From: Peterkaempfera sp044755465
GTDB taxonomy: Bacteria > Actinomycetota > Actinomycetes > Streptomycetales > Streptomycetaceae
Assembly (NCBI RefSeq): GCF_044755465.1
Contig: NZ_JBIVRB010000002.1
Location: forward strand, 310,001 to 374,000
Length of the DNA stretch: 64,000 nt
Direction of reading: 5' to 3'
The position numbers were made by a program, and so were the translations under genes. Within the stretch, counting starts at the first letter, position 1; the number at the start of each line of letters is the position of its first letter. Below the pieces are notes generated by a model. It was not told the origin of the DNA and did not search any database. It saw only the letters and a list, made by a program, of their open reading frames with translations. Positions 28,938 through 36,617 of the stretch are shown in pieces.

Positions 28938-29456
28938 TCAGCAGGCACCCCTTCGTCGCGGTCGCCGCGCGCAGCCGGTCCCCGCGCGGCCGGGGCCGTC
29001 GAGCAGTGCGTACGTCCCCGCCGTCACCAGCCCGAACGCCACATGCGGCACCACATCCGAGAGCCAGTCCACCGCCGACCAGGTACGCGGGTCGGAGATC
29101 CGCAGCACGGCCAGCGGCGTATCGGCGCCCACCATCGCGGCCACCCCCACCAGCCCCGCCCCCAGCAGCAGCGGCGGTCTGCGGCCGGCCGCCGCCCGCA
29201 CCGCCCCGTACGCGGCCCCCACCGCCACCCCGGTGGCGATGCCCAGCAGCGGCCCGAGCCCCGCGATGCGGTTCTCGCGCTGCTCGCCCTCGCCCGGGAT
29301 GCCGATGCCCGCCTTGTCCGCCAAGCGGGTCACCGCCTCGCCGGGGGTGTTGCTGGCGGGTCGGCCGCGACCGGCCATGTCCAGATAGGTGACGGCGTCC
29401 AGGGCCGCGGTACCGGCCGCGCCGGCCAGCGCGCCCTTCAGCATGTCGGCAATCAT
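28938..29456 (-). CDS. Conserved multi-pass membrane protein, hypothetical
   Basis: 172 residues from ATG 29456. About four hydrophobic segments: MLKGALAGAAGTAALDAVTYL; LGPLLGIATGVAVGAAYGAV; LLLGAGLVGVAAMVGADTPL; VVPHVAFGLVTAGTYALLD. A conserved-looking soluble loop lies after helix 1 (RGRPASNTPGEAVTRLADKAGIGIPG). No named function is recognised; similar proteins are found in actinobacteria. The start is supported by a sigmaB-like element only 11 bases upstream (29467-29491), hinting at a leaderless mRNA. Heads the two-gene unit with DUF6480. Confidence 0.72.
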   Translation of the reverse strand: MIADMLKGALAGAAGTAALDAVTYLDMAGRGRPASNTPGEAVTRLADKAGIGIPGEGEQRENRIAGLGPLLGIATGVAVGAAYGAVRAAAGRRPPLLLGAGLVGVAAMVGADTPLAVLRISDPRTWSAVDWLSDVVPHVAFGLVTAGTYALLDGPGRAGTGCARRPRRRGAC

Positions 29457-29466
29457 GGGCCCGAAA

Positions 29467-29491
29467 GTGCCCCCGACCGGCGGCGGCAAAC
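29467..29491 (-). promoter_or_regulatory. SigmaB-type promoter candidate for the membrane protein unit
   Basis: Complement: GTTT (29491-29488), 15-base spacer, GGGCAC (29472-29467), one base from GGGTAC. Distance to the ATG matches that seen for the F420 gene and the GmhB-like gene. Confidence 0.3.
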
Positions 29492-29528
29492 CGCCGCACG
29501 ACACCGAGCGGGCCGGCTGCGGGAGCGG

Positions 29529-29711
29529 TCAGCCGCTGTCGTGGCGCCTGGCGTCGCGCTCCGCCGTCTCGTCCTCCGGGGCGAGCGGCGGTTCCGGGTC
29601 GTGCCACTCCTCCACCCGGGTGGGGTGCCCGGCGTGGAGCTGGCCCTGCACCTCCTTCTCCATCTCGTCGTCCAGCCGGGGTCCGTGCTTGCTGCTGGCC
29701 CGGTCCACCAT
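29529..29711 (-). CDS. Small charged conserved protein, hypothetical
   Basis: About 60 residues, very hydrophilic: MVDRASSKHGPRLDDEMEKEVQG, then PTRVEEWHDPEPP and an acidic/basic tail. The pattern RASSKHGPR-x-DDEMEKE recurs in a family of short actinobacterial proteins without known function. The start could be GTG 29714, ATG 29711 or GTG 29708; the GGAGG at 29717-29721 best suits 29711 or 29708. A good sigmaB promoter stands about 50 bases upstream, so a stress-induced protein is likely. Confidence 0.7.
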   Translation of the reverse strand: MVDRASSKHGPRLDDEMEKEVQGQLHAGHPTRVEEWHDPEPPLAPEDETAERDARRHDSG

Positions 29712-29759
29712 CACCGCCTCCTCTCCACGGAGCTGCCTCCGCCGTCGAAGGGACTTCGC

Positions 29760-29784
29760 CTACCCGGGCGGAAAGGGCGAAAAC
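29760..29784 (-). promoter_or_regulatory. SigmaB promoter of the small charged protein
   Basis: Complement: GTTT (29784-29781), 15-base spacer, GGGTAG (29765-29760). Close fit to GNNT-N14-16-GGGTAC/T, and no other gene could be read from it. Confidence 0.6.
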
Positions 29785-29807
29785 CGGGGCAGAGCAGGGC
29801 AGACGGC

Positions 29808-30716
29808 TCAGCCGTTGACGCCGGTGTACCGCCGCAGGCTCAGATTCCACAGCCGACGGGACGCGATGAAGGCGGCCAGCCCCACCAGCGGCGAACCCGC
29901 CGCCAGCCACACCGGGACCCCCAGCGACCCGCCGCGCCCGGTCAGCACCCCGGCCGGGAGGTAGGCGACGAACGCCAGCGGCAGCGCGAAGGTGAAGAGG
30001 CCGCCGACCGCCCGGGGCAGGATGTTCAGCGGATAGCTGCCGAAGGTCGCCGTCAGCTCCTCCACCCAGCTGCTCCAGTAGAAGGTCGCCGGGAAGTGCA
30101 GCGCCGCACTGGACATGGCCGTCCCCACCGCCGCCTCGACCAGCGTCCCGCCGACCACCCCGGCCGCCAGGAACGCGCAGCGGCCGGGTGTCCAGTCCAG
30201 CCCGCTGCGCCACAGGGCGGCCGCGAACATGCTGAGGGCCACCGCCAGGTCGCCGAAGCCGTTGGTGGGGAAGGAGGAGAGCTGCACCTGCCGGTAGACC
30301 GGCATCGGCCGCAGCAGATAGGCGTCGATCACCCCCTCCTGCACCAGGAACGACAGGCTGTAGACCCGGCCGAACAGCAGCACGTACAGCGCATGGCTGA
30401 ACATCCGCATCCCGGCGATCAGCAGCACATCGGCGCTGGTCCAGCCGCCGAGGCCGGTGAAGCGGGTGAGCAGCACGGTGGCGAAGACGATGATGGACAG
30501 CTGCCAGACCACCCCGATGCCGATCATCATCAGGAACTCGGCCCGGTACTCCAGCTGGGCGCGGAAGTTCAGCCGGGTGATCCGCCAGGCCACCCCCCAG
30601 GCGCGGGCGGCCCGGTGCAGTCGGCCGGTGGTGGCGGCGGGCGGGCGGTCCTGACCCTGGTCCTGATCCTGGTCTTGGCCCTGGTACGGCCGCTGCGGAG
30701 TGCGGACCACGGTCAC
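29808..30716 (-). CDS. ABC-2 type permease (COG3694/COG4587 type), subunit 2
   Basis: 302 residues from GTG 30716, whose bases overlap the stop of the first permease (GTGA). The N-terminus is Gln/Asp-rich (GQDQDQDQGQD), then six hydrophobic segments from about residue 55. Signatures: FLMMIGIGVVWQLSIIVFATVLL, VQEGVIDAYLLRPMPVYRQV (the 'LLRP-P' loop typical of these exporters), FPTNGFGDLAVALSMFAA. It forms an exporter with the other permease and the ATPase. Substrate unknown; the family includes uncharacterised and viologen/antibiotic-type exporters. Confidence 0.88.
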   Translation of the reverse strand: MTVVRTPQRPYQGQDQDQDQGQDRPPAATTGRLHRAARAWGVAWRITRLNFRAQLEYRAEFLMMIGIGVVWQLSIIVFATVLLTRFTGLGGWTSADVLLIAGMRMFSHALYVLLFGRVYSLSFLVQEGVIDAYLLRPMPVYRQVQLSSFPTNGFGDLAVALSMFAAALWRSGLDWTPGRCAFLAAGVVGGTLVEAAVGTAMSSAALHFPATFYWSSWVEELTATFGSYPLNILPRAVGGLFTFALPLAFVAYLPAGVLTGRGGSLGVPVWLAAGSPLVGLAAFIASRRLWNLSLRRYTGVNG

Positions 30717-31582
30717 CCTCCCTGGGAGACGACCCGGCGCGCGGCGCGCCGCCACAGCCACCTGGTGAGTACGGAGAGCCCGACCACCCACAGCGCCTGG
30801 ATCGCCAGCTGGCGCGGCGCGTCGGCGGGCGGGATGCGCCCGATGTAGAGCGAGAGCGGAGTGTTGAGCGTCGCCTGGAACGGCAGGAAGGCGCTCATGG
30901 TGAGGAACCAGCCGGGGAAGTACCACAGCGGCGCGAAGGAGCCGGAGAGCAGGTTCTGCGCGAACTGCAGGATGCGCAGCGCGGCGCCGTCGCGCAGTGT
31001 CCAGAAGCACATCAGGTCGATCAGCAACGTGATCTGGTGCAGGACGAGCTGCCCCAGCAGCAGCCCCGCCGCGAAGCCCGCAGCGGCGGCGGCCGAGGCC
31101 GGCGGCCCGACCACCCCGGCGGCCAGGCAGGCCAGATAGCCGGCGAGCACCCAGCCGAACCCGTAGAGCTGCTCGCCCAGGGCGCGCAGCATGTAGTAGC
31201 GGCGGGGCGGCAGCGGGCGCAGGAACCAGTAGACGATGGTGCCGGTACGCAGATGGTTGACGACCGTGTCCCGGCCGGACTGCCGGTCCAGGCCCCGGAT
31301 GCGGGTGGCGAGCACCGCCAGGACGGCGTAGGTCACCGCCTGCTCGCGGTCCAGACCGGCGGCGGAGGTGGTGTGTGCGTACAGCCCCCGCCACAGGCAG
31401 ACCGCCAGGAAGACCTGCACGGCCAGCCGGGCGGCGGTGGCGGTGAGCCGGGGCGGGGTGAGCAGTTCGCCCCTGGGGGTGATCATGGCTGTCCGCCAGG
31501 CCCGCAGCGTCGGCCGGTCGATGCGGGCCTGGGGTGCGGGCTGCGGCGCGGGCGGTGCGGTCGGCGCGGGGGCGGCGGTCAT
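30713..31582 (-). CDS. ABC-2 type permease, subunit 1
   Basis: 289 residues from ATG 31582, 3 bases after the ATPase stop. A Pro/Ala-rich lead is followed by about six membrane segments. TGTIVYWFLRPLPPRRYYMLRALGEQLY contains the same LRPLP loop as its partner, and FAQNLLSGSFAPLWYFPGWFLTMSAFLPFQ is typical of the ABC2_membrane_6 family. The two permeases are distant homologues, implying a heterodimeric channel. Confidence 0.88.
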   Translation of the reverse strand: MTAAPAPTAPPAPQPAPQARIDRPTLRAWRTAMITPRGELLTPPRLTATAARLAVQVFLAVCLWRGLYAHTTSAAGLDREQAVTYAVLAVLATRIRGLDRQSGRDTVVNHLRTGTIVYWFLRPLPPRRYYMLRALGEQLYGFGWVLAGYLACLAAGVVGPPASAAAAAGFAAGLLLGQLVLHQITLLIDLMCFWTLRDGAALRILQFAQNLLSGSFAPLWYFPGWFLTMSAFLPFQATLNTPLSLYIGRIPPADAPRQLAIQALWVVGLSVLTRWLWRRAARRVVSQGG

Positions 31583-31585
31583 CGG

Positions 31586-32713
31586 TCAGCTGCTCCGCCC
31601 GGCGGGCACGGCGCCGTCGGTGCTGTCCCCGAGACCGGTATTCCCGAGGCCGGTGTTCCCGAGGCCGGTGTCCCCGAGGCCGGCGGCGCCGTCGTCGGTG
31701 TCGCGGCGCAGATAGGCGGCGCGCATCACGTCCTCCAGGTCGTTCTCCTCCAGGGCGAGGTCGGTGACCTGGTAGCGCTCGATGATCCGTTTGAGCGCCT
31801 CATGGACGGCGGGTGCGGGGTCGCCGTCCGGGCCGAACACCACCCGGGGCCCCTCCCGGCGCAGCACCCGGACCCCGGGCGGCGGTGCGTCGGCCGCTCC
31901 GGCGGCGGGCGGGTCGGTGAGCGTCGCGTGGATCTGCCACGTACCGCCGAACCGCCGTCGGATCTCCGCCAGCGGCCCGTCCAGCACGATCCGGCCGTGG
32001 TTGATCAGCACCACCCGCTCGGCCAGCCGGGCCACCTCGGTCATGTCGTGCGTGGTCAGCAGCACCGTACGGCCGCGCTGCTCCACCTGGTGCCGCAGAA
32101 AGCCGCGCACCTGCTCCTTGACCACCACGTCCATGCCGATGGTCGGCTCGTCCAGGAAGACGATCGCCGGATCGTGCAGCAGCGCGGCGGCCAGGTCGCA
32201 GCGCACCCGCTGGCCCAGCGACAGGTGCCGGACCCGGGTGCCCCAGAACTCCGACAGCTCCAGCAGCCCGTCGAACTCCCGTAACCGGGCCCGGTGCTCC
32301 GCCTCCGGCACGCCGTAGATGTCGCGCAGGATGCTGAACGACTCCCGGGCCGGCAGGTCCCACCACAGCTGGGTGCGCTGGCCGAACACCGCGCCGATGT
32401 TGCGCGCGTTGCGCTCCCGCTCCCGGTAGGGCACCACCCCGGCGATCCGGGCCTCACCGGTGGTCGGCGTCAGGATGCCGGTGAGCATCTTGATGGTGGT
32501 GGACTTCCCGGCGCCGTTGGGCCCCAGCAGGGCGAGCAGCTGACCGCGCCCGACGCTGAAGGAGATGTCCTGCACGGCGGCCTTGGCCACCCGCTGCGGG
32601 TCGACCAGCGAGCGCAGTGCGCCGCCGAAGCCGGGTCTGCGGACGGTGGTGTGGAAGGTCTTGCCCAGGCCGAGGGCGACGATCCCCTCGGCTGCGTCCC
32701 GACTGGCCGCCAC
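31586..32713 (-). CDS. ABC exporter ATPase (COG4586 type) with one TTA codon
   Basis: 375 residues. GTG at 32713 is selected because CCCCCTCC (read as GGAGGGGG on this strand) ends 4 bases upstream; an ATG at 32737 lacks one. Walker A LLGPNGAGKSTTIKML, Q-loop GAVFGQRTQLWWDLP, signature LSLGQRVRCDL, Walker B IVFLDEPTIGMD, H-loop TTHDM. The C-terminal region regulates the cassette and ends in a four-fold TGLGN-type repeat. The Leu codon at 32284-32282 is TTA, the only one in this operon, making the exporter a probable bldA target. Confidence 0.92.
   Translation of the reverse strand: MAASRDAAEGIVALGLGKTFHTTVRRPGFGGALRSLVDPQRVAKAAVQDISFSVGRGQLLALLGPNGAGKSTTIKMLTGILTPTTGEARIAGVVPYRERERNARNIGAVFGQRTQLWWDLPARESFSILRDIYGVPEAEHRARLREFDGLLELSEFWGTRVRHLSLGQRVRCDLAAALLHDPAIVFLDEPTIGMDVVVKEQVRGFLRHQVEQRGRTVLLTTHDMTEVARLAERVVLINHGRIVLDGPLAEIRRRFGGTWQIHATLTDPPAAGAADAPPPGVRVLRREGPRVVFGPDGDPAPAVHEALKRIIERYQVTDLALEENDLEDVMRAAYLRRDTDDGAAGLGDTGLGNTGLGNTGLGDSTDGAVPAGRSS
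31629..31683 (-). repeat. 15-bp tandem repeats coding for TGLGN units
   Basis: About 3.5 units of 15 bases (GAGGCCGGTGTTCCC on the plus strand) at the 3-prime end of the ATPase gene, encoding GLGDTGLGNTGLGNTGLGD. The repeat lies beyond the last conserved residue of the ATPase and probably varies in length between strains. Confidence 0.85.
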
Positions 32714-33307
32714 GCTGCCCCCTCCGGACCGATGCACAGGCCGTACCCGCCTGTGTCCGGCCCCGAGGCTGCCCTAGTCGCGGCGCGGTCGGCAATCCAT
32801 TTCCGGGGCGGTCGCGGGGGCGTTTCGGCCTGATTGCGGTGGTCGCGGTCACAGTGGTGGGGGCGGGCGCGTGAAGAGGCTCACAGGGGCTCGGGGGAAC
32901 ACTAGGGGGCGTAGTAGGGGGTGTGGGCGCCGGTGTGCCGGGGGCTGGTCCGAGAAAGCGGGCGGGTGGGTGTTTCGGTGGCCTGGTCACTGGTTTGCGC
33001 AGGTGGGCGGGGGTTTCGGGGTGGGGGGCCGGAGGGGTTGCGGGGGCTGTTCCGGGGCAGTCGGGTGGTTTTCGGGGTGGGGTGGTTTGGGGGCTTGGGT
33101 ACGGGTTGGGGTAGTAGGTGGAGTGTTTGTCGGGGTTTGGGTGGGCCGCTAAGACTGGGACGAGTCCGATGGCGTCGGCGGGTTCGCATTGCTCCTGACG
33201 CTGCCACCAGGCACCAGCCGAAACCGGGGTGCCCCGGGCGCCGGGTCGAAGAGATCCGGGTCGTCCAAGCCAACCGATTGAGGTCTCAGATTTTGAAGCG
33301 CATCACC
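32714..33307. other. Long divergent region with a G/T-rich block and a transglycosylase leader
   Basis: 594 bases without a gene. 32714-32870 holds the ATPase ribosome binding site and mixed GC-rich sequence. 32870-33126 is strikingly strand-asymmetric: the plus strand is mostly G and T with many GGGG runs and almost no C. 33127-33155 is a promoter, and 33160-33307 an untranslated leader of about 145 bases with a short CCGGGG/CCCCGG hairpin near 33222-33235. Confidence 0.55.
33127..33155 (+). promoter_or_regulatory. Housekeeping-type promoter of the transglycosylase gene
   Basis: TTGTCG (33127-33132), 17-base spacer, TAAGAC (33150-33155). Spacing and sequence fit a HrdB-type promoter. It gives a leader of about 145 bases. 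Confidence 0.5.
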
Positions 33308-33805
33308 ATGCCCCGTCTCCGTTCGACCGCCGCTGTCGTGGCCGCCGCCGCGTCGCTGGGTGCTGTGGCGGCGGTGGCCGCTCCGGCCGCGTCCGCCGCG
33401 ACGATGAGCGCCCACCGGCTGCACCTGCACCACGTGAACCACGTGAACCACACCGCCGGCGCGCACCATGCCGCCAAGGCGGGGCTGGAGCGTTCGGCCG
33501 TGGCCGCGCCGGTGACGGCGGGCGGCGTGCGGGGCATGGCGCAGTCGATCGTGCCCGCCGGCCAGTGGGCGGCGTTCGACGCGATCGTCAGCCATGAGAG
33601 CGGCTGGAACCCCTCGGCGGTGAACGCGTCCTCGGGCGCGTACGGTCTGGGCCAGGCGCTGCCGGGCTCCAAGATGGCCGCCGCCGGGTCGGACTGGAAG
33701 ACCAACCCGGCCACCCAGGCCAAGTGGGCGCTGTCGTACATGAACGACCGCTACGGCAGCCCGAACAACGCCTGGGCCTTCTGGCAGACCCACCACTGGT
33801 ACTGA
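33308..33805 (+). CDS. Secreted lytic transglycosylase (SLT/lysozyme-like)
   Basis: 165 residues. Signal peptide MPRLRSTAAVVAAAASLGAVAAVAAPAASA with probable cleavage near residue 30, then a His-rich stretch (HRLHLHHVNHVNHTAGAHHAA) and a compact catalytic domain: FDAIVSHESGWNPSAVNASSGAYGLGQALPGSKM, with the catalytic Glu in HESGW, and WALSYMNDRYGSPNNAWAFWQTHHWY at the end. It cleaves peptidoglycan outside the cell. The start is uncertain: ATG 33308 lacks a good Shine-Dalgarno, whereas an in-frame TTG at 33293 follows GAGG. The long leader suggests post-transcriptional control, as for other streptomycete wall hydrolases. Confidence 0.9.
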   Translation: MPRLRSTAAVVAAAASLGAVAAVAAPAASAATMSAHRLHLHHVNHVNHTAGAHHAAKAGLERSAVAAPVTAGGVRGMAQSIVPAGQWAAFDAIVSHESGWNPSAVNASSGAYGLGQALPGSKMAAAGSDWKTNPATQAKWALSYMNDRYGSPNNAWAFWQTHHWY

Positions 33806-33838
33806 GCCGACCCAGGCACCACCAGCTGAGCACCGCAC

Positions 33839-33876
33839 GCCCGGCCGGACCCGCACCCCAGCGGGTCCGGCCGGGC
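33839..33876 (+). terminator. Terminator of the transglycosylase gene
   Basis: Perfect 15-bp hairpin GCCCGGCCGGACCCG (33839-33853) / CGGGTCCGGCCGGGC (33862-33876) with an 8-base loop, 33 bases after the stop codon. Confidence 0.88.
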
Positions 33877-33995
33877 ACATTCCGGGGCCGGGTTGCGCCG
33901 AGGGGGTTGGGCGGACGGCTCGTGCCTATGCGGTTGCGGTGGTCCATGAGACGCTTGAACCACTACACCACCCCTACTTCCCCTGCTGAGGCACG

Positions 33996-34379
33996 ATGCG
34001 CTGCACCATCGCCGGATACTCCTTCGACCTCATCGCGAGCGAGGTGGAACGCGCCCTGCGCGGAGTCAAGCCCGAGCTGGTCTCCGGCGAGTCCGTCCGG
34101 ATCGGGCGCCACTCCTATCCGATCAAGCAGGTCGGCGCCGTGATCACCCGCCAGGACCGCCGCGACTTCAGCACCGCCGAGGTGTCGCGCGCTCTGCAGC
34201 GGCTGGGCTTCGTCTGCACCAAGCCCGCCGCGCCCGAGCCGGTGGCCATGTTCGAGGATCTGCCGCTGGTCGCCCAGGCCGAGCCGGTGGCGGCTCCGCC
34301 GTCCCAGGTGGCCCCGCAGGCCGCCTCGATGCCGGCTCCGCTGCCGTCGAGCGTCGGGTTCCTCGACGCCGCCCACTGA
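33996..34379 (+). CDS. SCO5918 family protein
   Basis: 127 residues; ATG 33996 preceded by GAGG. The N-terminal 75 residues match the conserved SCO5918 family core: MRCTIAGYSFDLIASEVERALRGVKPE, SGESVRIGRHSYPIKQVGAVITRQDRRDF, VSRALQRLGFVC. A Pro/Ala-rich tail follows. In Streptomyces this family is found beside a DEAD-box RNA helicase, as here, so a role linked to RNA metabolism or cold adaptation is plausible but unproven. Confidence 0.88.
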   Translation: MRCTIAGYSFDLIASEVERALRGVKPELVSGESVRIGRHSYPIKQVGAVITRQDRRDFSTAEVSRALQRLGFVCTKPAAPEPVAMFEDLPLVAQAEPVAAPPSQVAPQAASMPAPLPSSVGFLDAAH

Positions 34380-34530
34380 GCGGCCCACCCCGGTAAACCG
34401 AGTACGTCCCCCGGGCCGGGGGTGGCGGGAAACGTCCTGCTTCCCCCGGCCGGTGGTGGGAAATTCACTGTCGGTGCCCGAGCAGTGCTACTGTTGATCT
34501 CAGTTGCAGTGGTTCCCAGAGATTTTTTGT

Positions 34531-34575
34531 GTGCGCCTGCCTGGTTGTGACCATCAGGCGCACTTCTTGTTTTCT
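34531..34575 (+). terminator. Intrinsic terminator/attenuator in the helicase leader
   Basis: GTGCGCCTG (34531-34539) pairs with CAGGCGCAC (34555-34563); inside it TGGT pairs with ACCA around a TGTG loop. A U-rich tail TTCTTGTTTTCT follows at once, which is rare in this GC-rich genome. It is about 345 bases before the helicase start, so it can act as an attenuator in the leader or as the end of a small RNA. Confidence 0.65.
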
Positions 34576-34886
34576 CCGGCGTTTTCCGGACGGGTCAATC
34601 ATCGCGGCCACACGCAGCACCGCACGGTGCGGAGCTGCGGCACTGCCCACCCGACCGCCGCCTTTTCGTTCTCTGCGAACGCACGTTCCACGAATGTGCT
34701 GTGTGCCCGTGATCCATCGGGCGCCCGCATCAGCTCCGCAGCACCAGGTCCGCACCGAGCCCGCCGCACCGCGGTGGCCGCCGCGACCGTCCGAGGCACT
34801 CCACGCGGCCCGCCCGCGCCCATGCTTCGCTCCACCCCCGGCTCGTTCTTGTCGAGTTCTGCGCGGCCCTCCGGCTGCGGATGCCT

Positions 34887-34915
34887 CCTCGATACGTGCC
34901 GCTATCGAGGAAGGG
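34887..34915 (+). promoter_or_regulatory. Hairpin that hides the helicase Shine-Dalgarno
   Basis: CCTCGATA (34887-34894) is fully complementary to TATCGAGG (34903-34910); loop CGTGCCGC. The GAGG of the Shine-Dalgarno GAGGAAGGG (34907-34915) is in the 3-prime arm. Opening this stem would expose the site for translation of the gene starting at 34921. Confidence 0.6.
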
Positions 34916-34920
34916 TTCCG

Positions 34921-36495
34921 ATGAACCGCGACCGCACTCCCCGCTCCCACGACCGCTTCTCCCGCAGCCGCAGCGGCTCCGCCGGCTCCTCCGGTTACTC
35001 GGGCTCCTCCGGTTACTCGGGCTCATCCGGCTACTCCGGTTCGTCCGGTGCCTCCCGCCGCCCGGCCGCCCCGCGCCGCCGCCCGGCGCCCGCCGTGCAG
35101 GGCGAGTTCGCCATGCCGGTGAGCACCACGCCGGCCCTGCCGCCGGTGGCCGCCTTCGCCGAGCTGGAGATGCCCGCGCAGCTGCTGGCCGTCCTCGGCC
35201 GCCAGGGCGTGACCGAGCCGTTCCCGATCCAGGCCGCCACCCTGCCCAACGCGCTGGCCGGCCGGGATGTGCTCGGCCGGGGCCGCACCGGCTCCGGCAA
35301 GACCCTCGCCTTCGGCCTGGCCATGATCGCCCGTACGGCGGGACAGCGCGCCGAGCCCCGCAAGCCGCTGGCGCTGGTGCTGGTCCCCACCCGCGAGCTG
35401 GCCCAGCAGGTCACCGACGCGCTCACCCCGTACGCCCACGCGGTGCGGCTGCGGCTGACCACCGTCGTCGGCGGCATGTCGATCGGCCGCCAGGCGCAGT
35501 CGCTGGGCCGCGGCGCCGAGATCGTCGTCGCGACGCCGGGCCGGCTCAACGACCTGGTGGAGCGCGGCGACTGCCGGCTGGACCAGGTCCGCATCACGGT
35601 GCTGGACGAGGCCGACCAGATGACCGACATGGGCTTCATGCCGCAGGTCACCGCGCTGCTCAACCAGGTGCGGCCGGACGGCCAGCGGATGCTGTTCTCC
35701 GCCACCCTGGACCGCAATGTCGACCGGCTGGTGCGCGCCTACCTGAGCGACCCGGTCACCCACTCGGTGGACCCCTCCGCCGGGGCGGTCACCACCATGG
35801 AGCACCACGTGCTGCATGTCGCGGACGCCGACAAGAGCGCCACCGTCACCCGGATCGCGGCCCGCGACGGCCGCGTGATCATGTTCCTGGACACCAAGCA
35901 CGCCGCCGACCGCCTGGTCCGCGACCTGCTCGCCAGCGGCGTCCGGGCGGCGGCCCTGCACGGCGGCAAGTCCCAGCCGCAGCGCACCCGCACCCTGGAG
36001 CAGTTCCGCACCGGGCACGTCACCGCGCTGGTGGCCACCAATGTCGCCGCCCGGGGCATCCACATCGACGGCCTGGACCTGGTCGTCAACGTCGACCCGC
36101 CGGCCGACCACAAGGACTACCTGCACCGGGGCGGCCGCACCGCTCGGGCCGGCGAGTCCGGCACCGTGGTCACCCTGGTCCTGCCCAGCCAGCGCCGCGA
36201 GATGACCCGGATGATGGCCACCGCCAGCATCACCGCGCACACCGCCCGGGTGCACTCGGCCGACCCCGAGCTGGCCCGGATCACCGGCGCCCGCACCCCC
36301 TCCGGCATCGCGGTCACCATCAGCGAGCCCGCCCCGGCGCCGCGCCGGTCCCGCCGCGACGCGGGCCCCGACCGCAACCGCCGCAGCCGTCCCCGCCGCC
36401 GCACCGGCAGCGACCGCACCGGCGGCGACCGCTCCGCCGCCGACCGTTCGGGCAGTGGCCGCTCCGGCGGCGACCGCTCCTCCTTCGCCGCCTGA
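34921..36495 (+). CDS. DEAD-box RNA helicase (RhlE type)
   Basis: 524 residues. N-terminal 60 residues: basic and Ser-rich with three or four GYSGSS repeats (DNA 34990-35050). Helicase core from about 75: Q motif FPIQAATLPNALAG, motif I GRTGSGKT, Ia PTRELAQQ, Ib TPGRL, II DEAD in VLDEADQ, III SAT, V ARGIHIDGLDLVVN, VI HRGGRTARAG. The C-terminal 70 residues are an Arg/Asp/Gly/Ser-rich tail for RNA binding. It unwinds structured RNA in ribosome assembly or cold adaptation. The structured leader suggests temperature- or feedback-dependent expression. It follows the SCO5918-family gene, as in other streptomycetes. Confidence 0.95.
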   Translation: MNRDRTPRSHDRFSRSRSGSAGSSGYSGSSGYSGSSGYSGSSGASRRPAAPRRRPAPAVQGEFAMPVSTTPALPPVAAFAELEMPAQLLAVLGRQGVTEPFPIQAATLPNALAGRDVLGRGRTGSGKTLAFGLAMIARTAGQRAEPRKPLALVLVPTRELAQQVTDALTPYAHAVRLRLTTVVGGMSIGRQAQSLGRGAEIVVATPGRLNDLVERGDCRLDQVRITVLDEADQMTDMGFMPQVTALLNQVRPDGQRMLFSATLDRNVDRLVRAYLSDPVTHSVDPSAGAVTTMEHHVLHVADADKSATVTRIAARDGRVIMFLDTKHAADRLVRDLLASGVRAAALHGGKSQPQRTRTLEQFRTGHVTALVATNVAARGIHIDGLDLVVNVDPPADHKDYLHRGGRTARAGESGTVVTLVLPSQRREMTRMMATASITAHTARVHSADPELARITGARTPSGIAVTISEPAPAPRRSRRDAGPDRNRRSRPRRRTGSDRTGGDRSAADRSGSGRSGGDRSSFAA

Positions 36496-36617
36496 GCACC
36501 GGACCCGGTCGGACGACCGGAGCAGCACGCCGCGCCACCCGGGGCGGACCGGTGACCCCGGCCCGCCCCGGCGCCCCACCCGTACCGCGCCACAAGCCAA
36601 CCGAGGAAGGCGCCCCC

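Larger units (their letters stand above)
34380..34920 (+). other. 541-base leader region of the DEAD-box helicase gene
   Basis: No coding sequence of its own was recognised; in particular no cold-shock protein gene. In order it holds a possible -10 (TACTGT at 34490-34495), a run of six Ts (34523-34528), a 9+4-bp hairpin followed by TTCTTGTTTT (34531-34575), a long unstructured middle part, and a hairpin covering the ribosome binding site (34887-34910). Base composition is notably less GC-rich than the genes. Confidence 0.6.

Noticed and set aside
32902..33273. Pro/Thr-rich minus-strand frame in the G/T-rich block
   Set aside because: It simply reflects the strand asymmetry; no start signal and no family.
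33160..33307. c-di-AMP (ydaO/yuaA) riboswitch before the transglycosylase gene
   Set aside because: The gene type and long leader fit, but I could not match the conserved aptamer core (GGGGGA-CCC and GGGGTGAATC segments). Only a short CCGGGG/CCCCGG hairpin was found. A covariance-model search would decide.
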